NCBI GenBank assembly: GCA_963580455.1
Contig: OY756967.1
Span: 12,670,501-12,734,500 of the forward strand
Source: Euonymus europaeus
Taxonomy: Eukaryota > Streptophyta > Magnoliopsida > Celastrales > Celastraceae
Reading direction: 5' to 3'
Length of the DNA: 64,000 bases
Of this stretch, positions 1 to 10,362 are shown piece by piece. The notes below the pieces were generated by a model that saw nothing but the letters and a program-made list of their open reading frames with translations, searched no databases and was not told the DNA's origin. Position numbers and translations under genes: made by a program. The first letter of the stretch is position 1; each line of letters starts with the position of its first letter.

Positions 1-104
1 TTAAATTTTACTAAAATGAGCTTCCACGATTATTTCGATGTCAAAACAGCAACTTTCTATGACAAATTGACAAAACCGTTAAAAGCTCCTCCGGAGAGAG
101 AGTT

Positions 105-132
105 GAGCAACTTCGGACTATCAAAGTTGCTC
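105..132. repeat. Inverted repeat (dyad) found in nearly every monomer; first example
   Basis: The arm gagcaactt (105-113) and the arm aagttgctc (124-132) are perfect reverse complements, separated by 10 bases. The same element recurs at monomer positions 105-132 throughout the array. The right arm is the more constant. Common disruptions are gagcaattt in the left arm of the monomer just before each 142-bp monomer, and aagtttctc in the right arm of the 142-bp monomers themselves. A 9-bp stem could extrude as a hairpin or serve as a symmetric protein-binding site. Dyad-rich satellites have been proposed to support centromere identity where no CENP-B box exists. The function here is inference. 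Confidence 0.75.
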
Positions 133-133
133 G

Positions 134-141
134 GTGTACAC
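134..141. repeat. Palindrome gtgtacac, two bases from the dyad; first example
   Basis: The 8 bases read the same on both strands and lie immediately after the inverted repeat in most monomers. In one sub-family (preceded by ctcgtt) it is shortened to the 6-base tgtaca. In some monomers a single change (gtgtagac) breaks it. Its near-fixed place beside the dyad makes a compact symmetric block of about 37 bp per monomer. Confidence 0.6.
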
Positions 142-800
142 TTTTTATTGTTCTTCTATGTTAAATTTTACGAAAATGAGCTTCCAGGATTATTTCGATG
201 CCAAAACACCAACTTTCTATGAGAAATAGACAAAACTGTTAAAAGCTCCTTCATAAAGAGAGTTGAGCAACTTCGGACTATCAAAGTTGCTCGGTGTACA
301 CTTTTTAATTTTCTTCTATGTCAAATATTATGAGTATAAGTTTCCAGGATTATTTCGATTCCAAAAAAACAACTTTCTTTGACAAATGGACAAAACCGTT
401 AAAAGCTTCTCCATAGAGAGAGTTGAGCAACTTCGGACTATCAAAGTTGCTCGGTGTACACTTTTTATTGTTCTTCTATGTTAAATTTTACTAAAATCAG
501 CTTCCACGATTATTTCGATGTCAAAACAGCAACTTTCTATGACAAATTGACAAAACCGTTAAAAGCTCCTCCAGAGAGAGAGTTGAGCAACTTCGGACTA
601 TAAAAGTTGCTCGGTGTACACTTTTTATTGTTCTTCTATGTCAAATTTTACGAAAATGAGCTTCCAGGATTATTTCGATGCCAAAACACCAACTTTCTAT
701 GAGAAATAGACAAAACTGTTAAAAGCTCCTCCGTAGAGAAAGTTGAGCAATTCCGGACAATCAAAGTTGCTCGGTGTACACTATTGATTGTTCTTCTATG

Positions 801-960
801 TTAAATTTTACGAAAATGAGCTTCCAGGATTATTTCGATGCCAAAACACCAACTTTCTATGACAAATGGACAAAACCGTTAAAAGCTCCTCCATAGAGAG
901 AGTAGAGCAACTTCGGACAATCAAAGTTGCTCGGTGTACACTTTTTATTGTTCTTCTATG
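801..960 (+). repeat. Representative 160-bp satellite monomer
   Basis: This copy is close to the commonest sequence and serves as a reference for monomer numbering, with base 1 at the first t of ttaaatttta. Landmarks are: AT-rich block 1-10; gagcttccagg at 17-27; ttcgatgcc at 34-42; ttctatgac at 55-63; aaaccgtt at 73-80; GA-rich block at about 84-102; inverted-repeat arms at 105-113 and 124-132; palindrome gtgtacac at 134-141; tttttattgttcttctatg to the end. The start point is arbitrary, chosen because base 1 of the window falls there. The length is near one nucleosome plus linker, as in many centromere satellites, but nothing here proves that function. Confidence 0.9.
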
Positions 961-3900
961 TTAAATTTTACGAAAATGAGCTTCCATGATTATTTCGATG
1001 CCAAAACACCAACTTTCTATGACAAATAGACAAAACCGTTAAAAGCTTCTTCATAGAGAGAGTTGAGCAACTTCGAACAATCAAAGTTGCTCGTTGTATA
1101 CTTTTTATTGTTCTTCTTTGTCAAATTATACGACTATAAGCTTCCAGGATTATTTCGATGCCAAAACAACAACTTTCTATGACAAATGAACAAAACCGTT
1201 AAAAGCTCCTCCATAGAGAGAGTTGAGCAACTTCGGACTATCAAATTTGCTCGGTGTAGACTTTTTATTGTTCTTCTATGTTAAATTTAACAAAAATGAG
1301 CTTCCAGGATTATTTCGATGCCAAAACACCAACTTTCTATGACAAATGGACAAAACCGTTAAAAGTTCCTCCATAAAGAGAGTTGAGCAACTTCGGAAAA
1401 TCAAAGTTGCTCGGTGTACACTTTTTATTATTCTTCCATGTTAAATTTTACGAAAATGAGCTTCCAGGATTATTTCGATGCCAAAACACCAACTTTCTAT
1501 GACAAATGGACAAAACCGTTGAAAGTTCCATCATAAAGAGAGTTGAGCAACTTCGGACAATAAAAGTTGCTCGGTGTACACTTTTCATTGTTCTTCTATG
1601 TTAAATTTTACGAAAATGAGCTTTTAGGATTATTTCGATGCCAAAACACCAACTTTCTGTGATAAATGGACAAAACCGTTCAAAGCCCCTCAATAGAGAG
1701 AGTAGAGCAACTTCGGAAAATCAAAGTTGCTCGGTGTACACTTTTTATTGTTCTTCTATGTTAAATTTTACGAAAATGAGCTTCCAGGATTATTTCGATG
1801 CCAAAACACTAACTTTCTATGAGAAATAGACAAAACTGTTAAAAGCTCCTTCATAAAGAGAGTTGAGCAACTTCGGACAATCAAAGTTGCTCGTTGTACA
1901 CTTTTGATTGTTCTTCTATGTTAAATTTTACGAAAATGAGCTTCCATGATTATTTTGATGCCAAAACACCAACTTTCTATGAGAAATAGACAAAACCGTT
2001 GAAAGCTCCCTCATAGAGAGAGTTTTGCAACTTCGGACAATCAAAGTTGCTCGGTGTACACTTTTTATTGTTCTTCTATGTTAAATTTTACGAAAATGAG
2101 CTTCCATGATTATTTCGATGCCAAAAAAACAACTTTCTATGACAAATAGACAAAACCGTTAAAAGCTCCTGCATAGAGAGAGTTGAGCAACTTCGCACAA
2201 TCAAAGTTGCTCGGTGTACACTTTTTATTGTTCTTCTTTGTCAAATTTTACGAGTATAAGCTTCCAGGATTATTTCGATGCAAAAAAGGAACTTTCTTTG
2301 ACAAATGGACAAAACCGTTAAAAGCTCCTCCATAGAGAGAGTTGAGCAACTTCGGACTATCAAAGTTGCTCGGTGTACACTTTTTATTGTTCTTCTATGT
2401 TAAATTTTACTAAAATGAGCTTCCACGATTATTTCGATGTCAAAACAGCAACTTTCTATGACAAATTGACAAAACCGTTAAAAGCTCCTCCGGAGAGAGA
2501 GTTGAGCAACTTCGGACTATCAAAGTTGCTCGGTGTACACTTTTTATTGTTCTTCTATGTTAAATTTTACGAAAATGAGCTTCCAGGATTATTTCGATGC
2601 CAAAACACCAACTTTCTATGAGAAATAGACAAAACTGTTAAAAGCTCCTTCATAAAGAGAGTTGAGCAACTTCGGACTATCAAAGTTGCTCGGTGTACAC
2701 TTTTTAATTTTCTTCTATGTCAAATATTATGAGTATAAGTTTCCAGGATTATTTCGATTCCAAAAAAACAACTTTCTTTGACAAATGGACAAAACCGTTA
2801 AAAGCTTCTCCATAGAGAGAGTTGAGCAACTTCGGACTATCAAAGTTGCTCGGTGTACACTTTTTATTGTTCTTCTATGTTAAATTTTACTAAAATGAGC
2901 TTCCACGATTATTTCGATGTCAAAACAGCAACTTTCTATGACAAATTGACAAAACCGTTAAAAGCTCCTCCAGAGAGAGAGTTGAGCAACTTCGGACTAT
3001 AAAAGTTGCTCGGTGTACACTTTTTATTGTTCTTCTATGTCAAATTTTACGAAAATGAGCTTCCAGGATTATTTCGATGCCAAAACACCAACTTTCTATG
3101 AGAAATAGACAAAACTGTTAAAAGCTCCTCCGTAGAGAAAGTTGAGCAATTCCGGACAATCAAAGTTGCTCGGTGTACACTATTGATTGTTCTTCTATGT
3201 TAAATTTTACGAAAATGAGCTTCCAGGATTATTTCGATGCCAAAACACCAACTTTCTATGACAAATGGACAAAACCGTTAAAAGCTCCTCCATAGAGAGA
3301 GTAGAGCAACTTCGGACAATCAAAGTTGCTCGGTGTACACTTTTTATTGTTCTTCTATGTTAAATTTTACGAAAATGAGCTTCCATGATTATTTCGATGC
3401 CAAAACACCAACTTTCTATGACAAATAGACAAAACCGTTAAAAGCTTCTTCATAGAGAGAGTTGAGCAACTTCGAACAATCAAAGTTGCTCGTTGTATAC
3501 TTTTTATTGTTCTTCTTTGTCAAATTATACGACTATAAGCTTCCAGGATTATTTCGATGCCAAAACAGCAACTTTCTATGACAAATGAACAAAACCGTTA
3601 AAAGCTCCTCCATAGAGAGAGTTGAGCAACTTCGGACTATCAAATTTGCTCGGTGTAGACTTTTTATTGTTCTTCTATGTTAAATTTAACAAAAATGAGC
3701 TTCCAGGATTATTTCGATGCCAAAACACCAACTTTCTATGACAAATGGACAAAACCGTTAAAAGTTCCTCCATAAAGAGAGTTGAGCAACTTCGGAAAAT
3801 CAAAGTTGCTCGGTGTACACTTTTTATTATTCTTCCATGTTAAATTTTACGAAAATGAGCTTCCAGGATTATTTCGATGCCAAAACACCAACTTTCTATG

Positions 3901-4479
3901 ACAAATGGACAAAACCGTTGAAAGTTCCATCATAAAGAGAGTTGAGCAACTTCGGACAATAAAAGTTGCTCGGTGTACACTTTTCATTGTTCTTCTATGT
4001 TAAATTTTACGAAAATGAGCTTTTAGGATTATTTCGATGCCAAAACACCAACTTTCTGTGATAAATGGACAAAACCGTTCAAAGCCCCTCAATAGAGAGA
4101 GTAGAGCAACTTCGGAAAATCAAAGTTGCTCGGTGTACACTTTTTATTGTTCTTCTATGTTAAATTTTACGAAAATGAGCTTCCAGGATTATTTCGATGC
4201 CAAAACACTAACTTTCTATGAGAAATAGACAAAACTGTTAAAAGCTCCTTCATAAAGAGAGTTGAGCAACTTCGGACTATCAAAGTTGCTCGGTGTACAC
4301 TTTTTAATTTTCTTCTATGTCAAATATTATGAGTATAAGCTTCCAAGATTATTTCGATGCCAAAACAGCAACTTTCTTTGACAAATGGACAAAACCGTTA
4401 AAAGCTCCTTCGTAGAGAAAGTTGAGCAATTTCGGACAATCAAAGTTGCTCGGTGTACACTTTTTATTGTTCTTCTTTG

Positions 4480-4621
4480 TCAAATTTTACGAGTATAAGC
4501 TTCCAGCATTATTTCGATGCCAAAACAACAACTTTCTTTTTAAAAGCTCCTCCATAGAGAGAGTTGAGCAACTTCGGACTATCAAAGTTTCTCGGTGTAC
4601 ACTTTTGGTTGTTCTTCTATG
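4480..4621 (+). repeat. 142-bp monomer, ctttcttttt form
   Basis: An 18-base deletion after ctttct removes the acaaatggac region. Head gagtataagcttccagcatt, tail with the altered dyad arm aagtttctc. It marks the second half of the first 4,781-bp unit. Confidence 0.9.
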
Positions 4622-5581
4622 TTAAATAATACAACAATGATCTGCCAGGATTATTTCGATGCCAAAACACCAACTTTAAATGACAAATGGACAAAATCGT
4701 TAAAAGCTCCTCCAGAGAGAGAGTTGAGCAACGTCGGAAAATTAAAGTTGCTCGGTGTACAATTTTTGTTGTTCTTCTATGTTAAATTTTACGAAAATGA
4801 GCTTCAAGGAGTATTTCGATGCCAAAACTCCAACTTTCTATTACAAATGGACAGAACCGTTGAAAGCTCCCTCATAGAGAGAGTTGAGGAACTTCGGACA
4901 ATCAAAGTTGCTCGGTGTACACTATTTATTGTTCTTCTATGTTAAATTTTACGAAAATGAGCTTTTAGGATTATTTCGATGCTAAAACACCAACTTTCTA
5001 TGATAAATGGACAAAACCGTTAAAAGCCCCTCCATAGAGAGAAAAGAGCAACTTCGGACAATCAAAGTTGCTCGGTGTACACTTTTTATTGTTCCGCTAA
5101 GTTAAATTTTTCGAAAATGAGCTTACATGATTATTTCGATGCCAAAACACGAACTTTTTATAACAAATAGACAAAACCGTTAAAAGCTCCTCCATAGAGA
5201 GAGTTGAGCAACTTCGGACAATCAAAGTTGCTCGTTGTACACTTTTTATTGTTCTTCTTTATCAAATTTTACGAGTTTAAGCTTCCAGGATTATTTCTAT
5301 GCCAAAACAACAACTTTCTATGACAAATGGACAAAACCGTTAAAAGCTCTCCCATAGAGAGAGTTGAGCAACTTCGGCCAATCAAAGTTGCTCGGTGTAC
5401 ACTTTTTATTGTTCTTCTATGTTAAATTTTATGAAAATGAGCTTGCAGGATTATTTCGATGCCAAAACACCAACTTTCTATGACAAATGGACAAAACCGC
5501 TGAAAGCTCCCTCATAGAGAGAGTTGAGCAACTTTGGATAATCAAAGTTGCTCGGTGTACACTTTTTATTGTTCTTCCAGA

Positions 5582-8500
5582 TTAAATTTTACGAAAATGA
5601 GCTTCCAGGATTATTTCGATGCCAAAACACCAACTTTCTATGACAAATGGACAAAACCGTTAAAAGCTCCTCCATAGAGAGAGTAGAGCAACTTCGGACA
5701 ATCAAAGTTGCTCGGTGTACACTTTTTATTGTTCTTCTATGTTAAATTTTACGAAAATGAGCTTCCATGATTATTTCGATGCCAAAACACCAACTTTCTA
5801 TGACAAATAGACAAAACCGTTAAAAGCTTCTTCATAGAGAGAGTTGAGCAACTTCGAACAATCAAAGTTGCTCGTTGTATACTTTTTATTGTTCTTCTTT
5901 GTCAAATTATACGACTATAAGCTTCCAGGATTATTTCGATGCCAAAACAACAACTTTCTATGACAAATGAACAAAACCGTTAAAAGCTCCTCCATAGAGA
6001 GAGTTGAGCAACTTCGGACTATCAAATTTGCTCGGTGTAGACTTTTTATTGTTCTTCTATGTTAAATTTAACAAAAATGAGCTTCCAGGATTATTTCGAT
6101 GCCAAAACACCAACTTTCTATGACAAATGGACAAAACCGTTAAAAGTTCCTCCATAAAGAGAGTTGAGCAACTTCGGAAAATCAAAGTTGCTCGGTGTAC
6201 ACTTTTTATTATTCTTCCATGTTAAATTTTACGAAAATGAGCTTCCAGGATTATTTCGATGCCAAAACACCAACTTTCTATGACAAATGGACAAAACCGT
6301 TGAAAGTTCCATCATAAAGAGAGTTGAGCAACTTCGGACAATAAAAGTTGCTCGGTGTACACTTTTCATTGTTCTTCTATGTTAAATTTTACGAAAATGA
6401 GCTTTTAGGATTATTTCGATGCCAAAACACCAACTTTCTGTGATAAATGGACAAAACCGTTCAAAGCCCCTCAATAGAGAGAGTAGAGCAACTTCGGAAA
6501 ATCAAAGTTGCTCGGTGTACACTTTTTATTGTTCTTCTATGTTAAATTTTACGAAAATGAGCTTCCAGGATTATTTCGATGCCAAAACACTAACTTTCTA
6601 TGAGAAATAGACAAAACTGTTAAAAGCTCCTTCATAAAGAGAGTTGAGCAACTTCGGACAATCAAAGTTGCTCGTTGTACACTTTTGATTGTTCTTCTAT
6701 GTTAAATTTTACGAAAATGAGCTTCCATGATTATTTTGATGCCAAAACACCAACTTTCTATGAGAAATAGACAAAACCGTTGAAAGCTCCCTCATAGAGA
6801 GAGTTTTGCAACTTCGGACAATCAAAGTTGCTCGGTGTACACTTTTTATTGTTCTTCTATGTTAAATTTTACGAAAATGAGCTTCCATGATTATTTCGAT
6901 GCCAAAAAAACAACTTTCTATGACAAATAGACAAAACCGTTAAAAGCTCCTGCATAGAGAGAGTTGAGCAACTTCGCACAATCAAAGTTGCTCGGTGTAC
7001 ACTTTTTATTGTTCTTCTTTGTCAAATTTTACGAGTATAAGCTTCCAGGATTATTTCGATGCAAAAAAGGAACTTTCTTTGACAAATGGACAAAACCGTT
7101 AAAAGCTCCTCCATAGAGAGAGTTGAGCAACTTCGGACTATCAAAGTTGCTCGGTGTACACTTTTTATTGTTCTTCTATGTTAAATTTTACTAAAATGAG
7201 CTTCCACGATTATTTCGATGTCAAAACAGCAACTTTCTATGACAAATTGACAAAACCGTTAAAAGCTCCTCCGGAGAGAGAGTTGAGCAACTTCGGACTA
7301 TCAAAGTTGCTCGGTGTACACTTTTTATTGTTCTTCTATGTTAAATTTTACGAAAATGAGCTTCCAGGATTATTTCGATGCCAAAACACCAACTTTCTAT
7401 GAGAAATAGACAAAACTGTTAAAAGCTCCTTCATAAAGAGAGTTGAGCAACTTCGGACTATCAAAGTTGCTCGGTGTACACTTTTTAATTTTCTTCTATG
7501 TCAAATATTATGAGTATAAGTTTCCAGGATTATTTCGATTCCAAAAAAACAACTTTCTTTGACAAATGGACAAAACCGTTAAAAGCTTCTCCATAGAGAG
7601 AGTTGAGCAACTTCGGACTATCAAAGTTGCTCGGTGTACACTTTTTATTGTTCTTCTATGTTAAATTTTACTAAAATGAGCTTCCACGATTATTTCGATG
7701 TCAAAACAGCAACTTTCTATGACAAATTGACAAAACCGTTAAAAGCTCCTCCAGAGAGAGAGTTGAGCAACTTCGGACTATAAAAGTTGCTCGGTGTACA
7801 CTTTTTATTGTTCTTCTATGTCAAATTTTACGAAAATGAGCTTCCAGGATTATTTCGATGCCAAAACACCAACTTTCTATGAGAAATAGACAAAACTGTT
7901 AAAAGCTCCTCCGTAGAGAAAGTTGAGCAATTCCGGACAATCAAAGTTGCTCGGTGTACACTATTGATTGTTCTTCTATGTTAAATTTTACGAAAATGAG
8001 CTTCCAGGATTATTTCGATGCCAAAACACCAACTTTCTATGACAAATGGACAAAACCGTTAAAAGCTCCTCCATAGAGAGAGTAGAGCAACTTCGGACAA
8101 TCAAAGTTGCTCGGTGTACACTTTTTATTGTTCTTCTATGTTAAATTTTACGAAAATGAGCTTCCATGATTATTTCGATGCCAAAACACCAACTTTCTAT
8201 GACAAATAGACAAAACCGTTAAAAGCTTCTTCATAGAGAGAGTTGAGCAACTTCGAACAATCAAAGTTGCTCGTTGTATACTTTTTATTGTTCTTCTTTG
8301 TCAAATTATACGACTATAAGCTTCCAGGATTATTTCGATGCCAAAACAGCAACTTTCTATGACAAATGAACAAAACCGTTAAAAGCTCCTCCATAGAGAG
8401 AGTTGAGCAACTTCGGACTATCAAATTTGCTCGGTGTAGACTTTTTATTGTTCTTCTATGTTAAATTTAACAAAAATGAGCTTCCAGGATTATTTCGATG

Positions 8501-10362
8501 CCAAAACACCAACTTTCTATGACAAATGGACAAAACCGTTAAAAGTTCCTCCATAAAGAGAGTTGAGCAACTTCGGAAAATCAAAGTTGCTCGGTGTACA
8601 CTTTTTATTATTCTTCCATGTTAAATTTTACGAAAATGAGCTTCCAGGATTATTTCGATGCCAAAACACCAACTTTCTATGACAAATGGACAAAACCGTT
8701 GAAAGTTCCATCATAAAGAGAGTTGAGCAACTTCGGACAATAAAAGTTGCTCGGTGTACACTTTTCATTGTTCTTCTATGTTAAATTTTACGAAAATGAG
8801 CTTTTAGGATTATTTCGATGCCAAAACACCAACTTTCTGTGATAAATGGACAAAACCGTTCAAAGCCCCTCAATAGAGAGAGTAGAGCAACTTCGGAAAA
8901 TCAAAGTTGCTCGGTGTACACTTTTTATTGTTCTTCTATGTTAAATTTTACGAAAATGAGCTTCCAGGATTATTTCGATGCCAAAACACTAACTTTCTAT
9001 GAGAAATAGACAAAACTGTTAAAAGCTCCTTCATAAAGAGAGTTGAGCAACTTCGGACTATCAAAGTTGCTCGGTGTACACTTTTTAATTTTCTTCTATG
9101 TCAAATATTATGAGTATAAGCTTCCAAGATTATTTCGATGCCAAAACAGCAACTTTCTTTGACAAATGGACAAAACCGTTAAAAGCTCCTTCGTAGAGAA
9201 AGTTGAGCAATTTCGGACAATCAAAGTTGCTCGGTGTACACTTTTTATTGTTCTTCTTTGTCAAATTTTACGAGTATAAGCTTCCAGCATTATTTCGATG
9301 CCAAAACAACAACTTTCTTTTTAAAAGCTCCTCCATAGAGAGAGTTGAGCAACTTCGGACTATCAAAGTTTCTCGGTGTACACTTTTGGTTGTTCTTCTA
9401 TGTTAAATAATACAACAATGATCTGCCAGGATTATTTCGATGCCAAAACACCAACTTTAAATGACAAATGGACAAAATCGTTAAAAGCTCCTCCAGAGAG
9501 AGAGTTGAGCAACGTCGGAAAATTAAAGTTGCTCGGTGTACAATTTTTGTTGTTCTTCTATGTTAAATTTTACGAAAATGAGCTTCAAGGAGTATTTCGA
9601 TGCCAAAACTCCAACTTTCTATTACAAATGGACAGAACCGTTGAAAGCTCCCTCATAGAGAGAGTTGAGGAACTTCGGACAATCAAAGTTGCTCGGTGTA
9701 CACTATTTATTGTTCTTCTATGTTAAATTTTACGAAAATGAGCTTTTAGGATTATTTCGATGCTAAAACACCAACTTTCTATGATAAATGGACAAAACCG
9801 TTAAAAGCCCCTCCATAGAGAGAAAAGAGCAACTTCGGACAATCAAAGTTGCTCGGTGTACACTTTTTATTGTTCCGCTAAGTTAAATTTTTCGAAAATG
9901 AGCTTACATGATTATTTCGATGCCAAAACACGAACTTTTTATAACAAATAGACAAAACCGTTAAAAGCTCCTCCATAGAGAGAGTTGAGCAACTTCGGAC
10001 AATCAAAGTTGCTCGTTGTACACTTTTTATTGTTCTTCTTTATCAAATTTTACGAGTTTAAGCTTCCAGGATTATTTCTATGCCAAAACAACAACTTTCT
10101 ATGACAAATGGACAAAACCGTTAAAAGCTCTCCCATAGAGAGAGTTGAGCAACTTCGGCCAATCAAAGTTGCTCGGTGTACACTTTTTATTGTTCTTCTA
10201 TGTTAAATTTTATGAAAATGAGCTTGCAGGATTATTTCGATGCCAAAACACCAACTTTCTATGACAAATGGACAAAACCGCTGAAAGCTCCCTCATAGAG
10301 AGAGTTGAGCAACTTTGGATAATCAAAGTTGCTCGGTGTACACTTTTTATTGTTCTTCCAGA
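5582..10362 (+). repeat. 4,781-bp two-HOR unit, copy 2
   Basis: This follows copy 1 without a gap and I found no difference from it in the stretches I compared. The match continues 231 bases into a third repeat (to 10,593) and then stops at gacgaaacc instead of gacaaaacc. From there the monomer order is still recognisable for several monomers but single-base differences become frequent. The left limit at 5,582 is set by the junction: copy 1 is preceded by ttcttctatg, copy 2 by ttcttccaga. Confidence 0.88.
9261..9402 (+). repeat. 142-bp monomer, ctttcttttt form
   Basis: Exact counterpart of 4,480-4,621 in the second 4,781-bp unit. Confidence 0.9.

Larger units (their letters stand above)
1..2399 (+). 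repeat. 15-monomer HOR of 2,399 bp (type A), copy 1
   Basis: Fifteen monomers, one of them 159 bp long because of a one-base loss near 2,281 (caaaaaagg instead of ccaaaaaagc), give 2,399 bp. Base 2,400 restarts the same order: a first monomer with taaaatgagcttccacg and gtcaaaacagc, a second with gagaaatagacaaaactg, a third with caaatattatgagtataag. I saw almost no differences from 2,400-4,279; one is a c for g at 497 (aaaatcag). The window opens inside this array, so copy 1 may have neighbours to the left. Confidence 0.88.
801..5581 (+). repeat. 4,781-bp two-HOR unit, copy 1 (2,399 + 2,382 bp)
   Basis: The unit is type A sequence up to about 4,279, followed by a relative of A that carries a 142-bp monomer (4,480-4,621) and the variants caacaatgatctgcc, gttccgctaag and gagtttaagctt. 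It is repeated directly in tandem at an offset of exactly 4,781. Rare marks such as ttgaggaacttcgg (4,885 and 9,666) and caatttttgttg (4,760 and 9,541) occur in both copies. The two halves also differ from each other: at about 1,168 the triplet is aac, at about 3,567 it is agc, and copy 2 has the same alternation. The pair, not the single 2.4-kb HOR, is therefore the unit that was duplicated. Confidence 0.88.

Noticed and set aside
105..132. Intrinsic terminator or tRNA-like hairpin
   Set aside because: The stem is not GC-rich and no t-run follows it directly; it recurs in nearly every monomer with no gene upstream. It is kept only as a repeat-internal dyad.
321..480. Possible promoter (caaatattatgagtataag) in the caaatattat-type monomers
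   Set aside because: AT-rich motifs of this kind are expected in a 37% GC satellite and are not followed by any gene. Satellite transcription cannot be inferred from this alone.
1638..1829. Families of identical 63-, 67- and 82-codon reading frames recurring across the window
   Set aside because: Their repetition reflects the HOR structure. The same amino-acid strings recur wherever the same monomer pair occurs, and they end at the recurring tag/taa in the GA block or the AT-rich start.
4595..4945. 116-codon open reading frame, the longest on the plus strand (identical copy at 9,376-9,726)
   Set aside because: It runs across several satellite monomers. Because 160 is not a multiple of 3, each monomer is read in a new frame and the open stretch exists only because a few monomers lost a stop codon by point change. 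No known domain, no start context, no codon bias.
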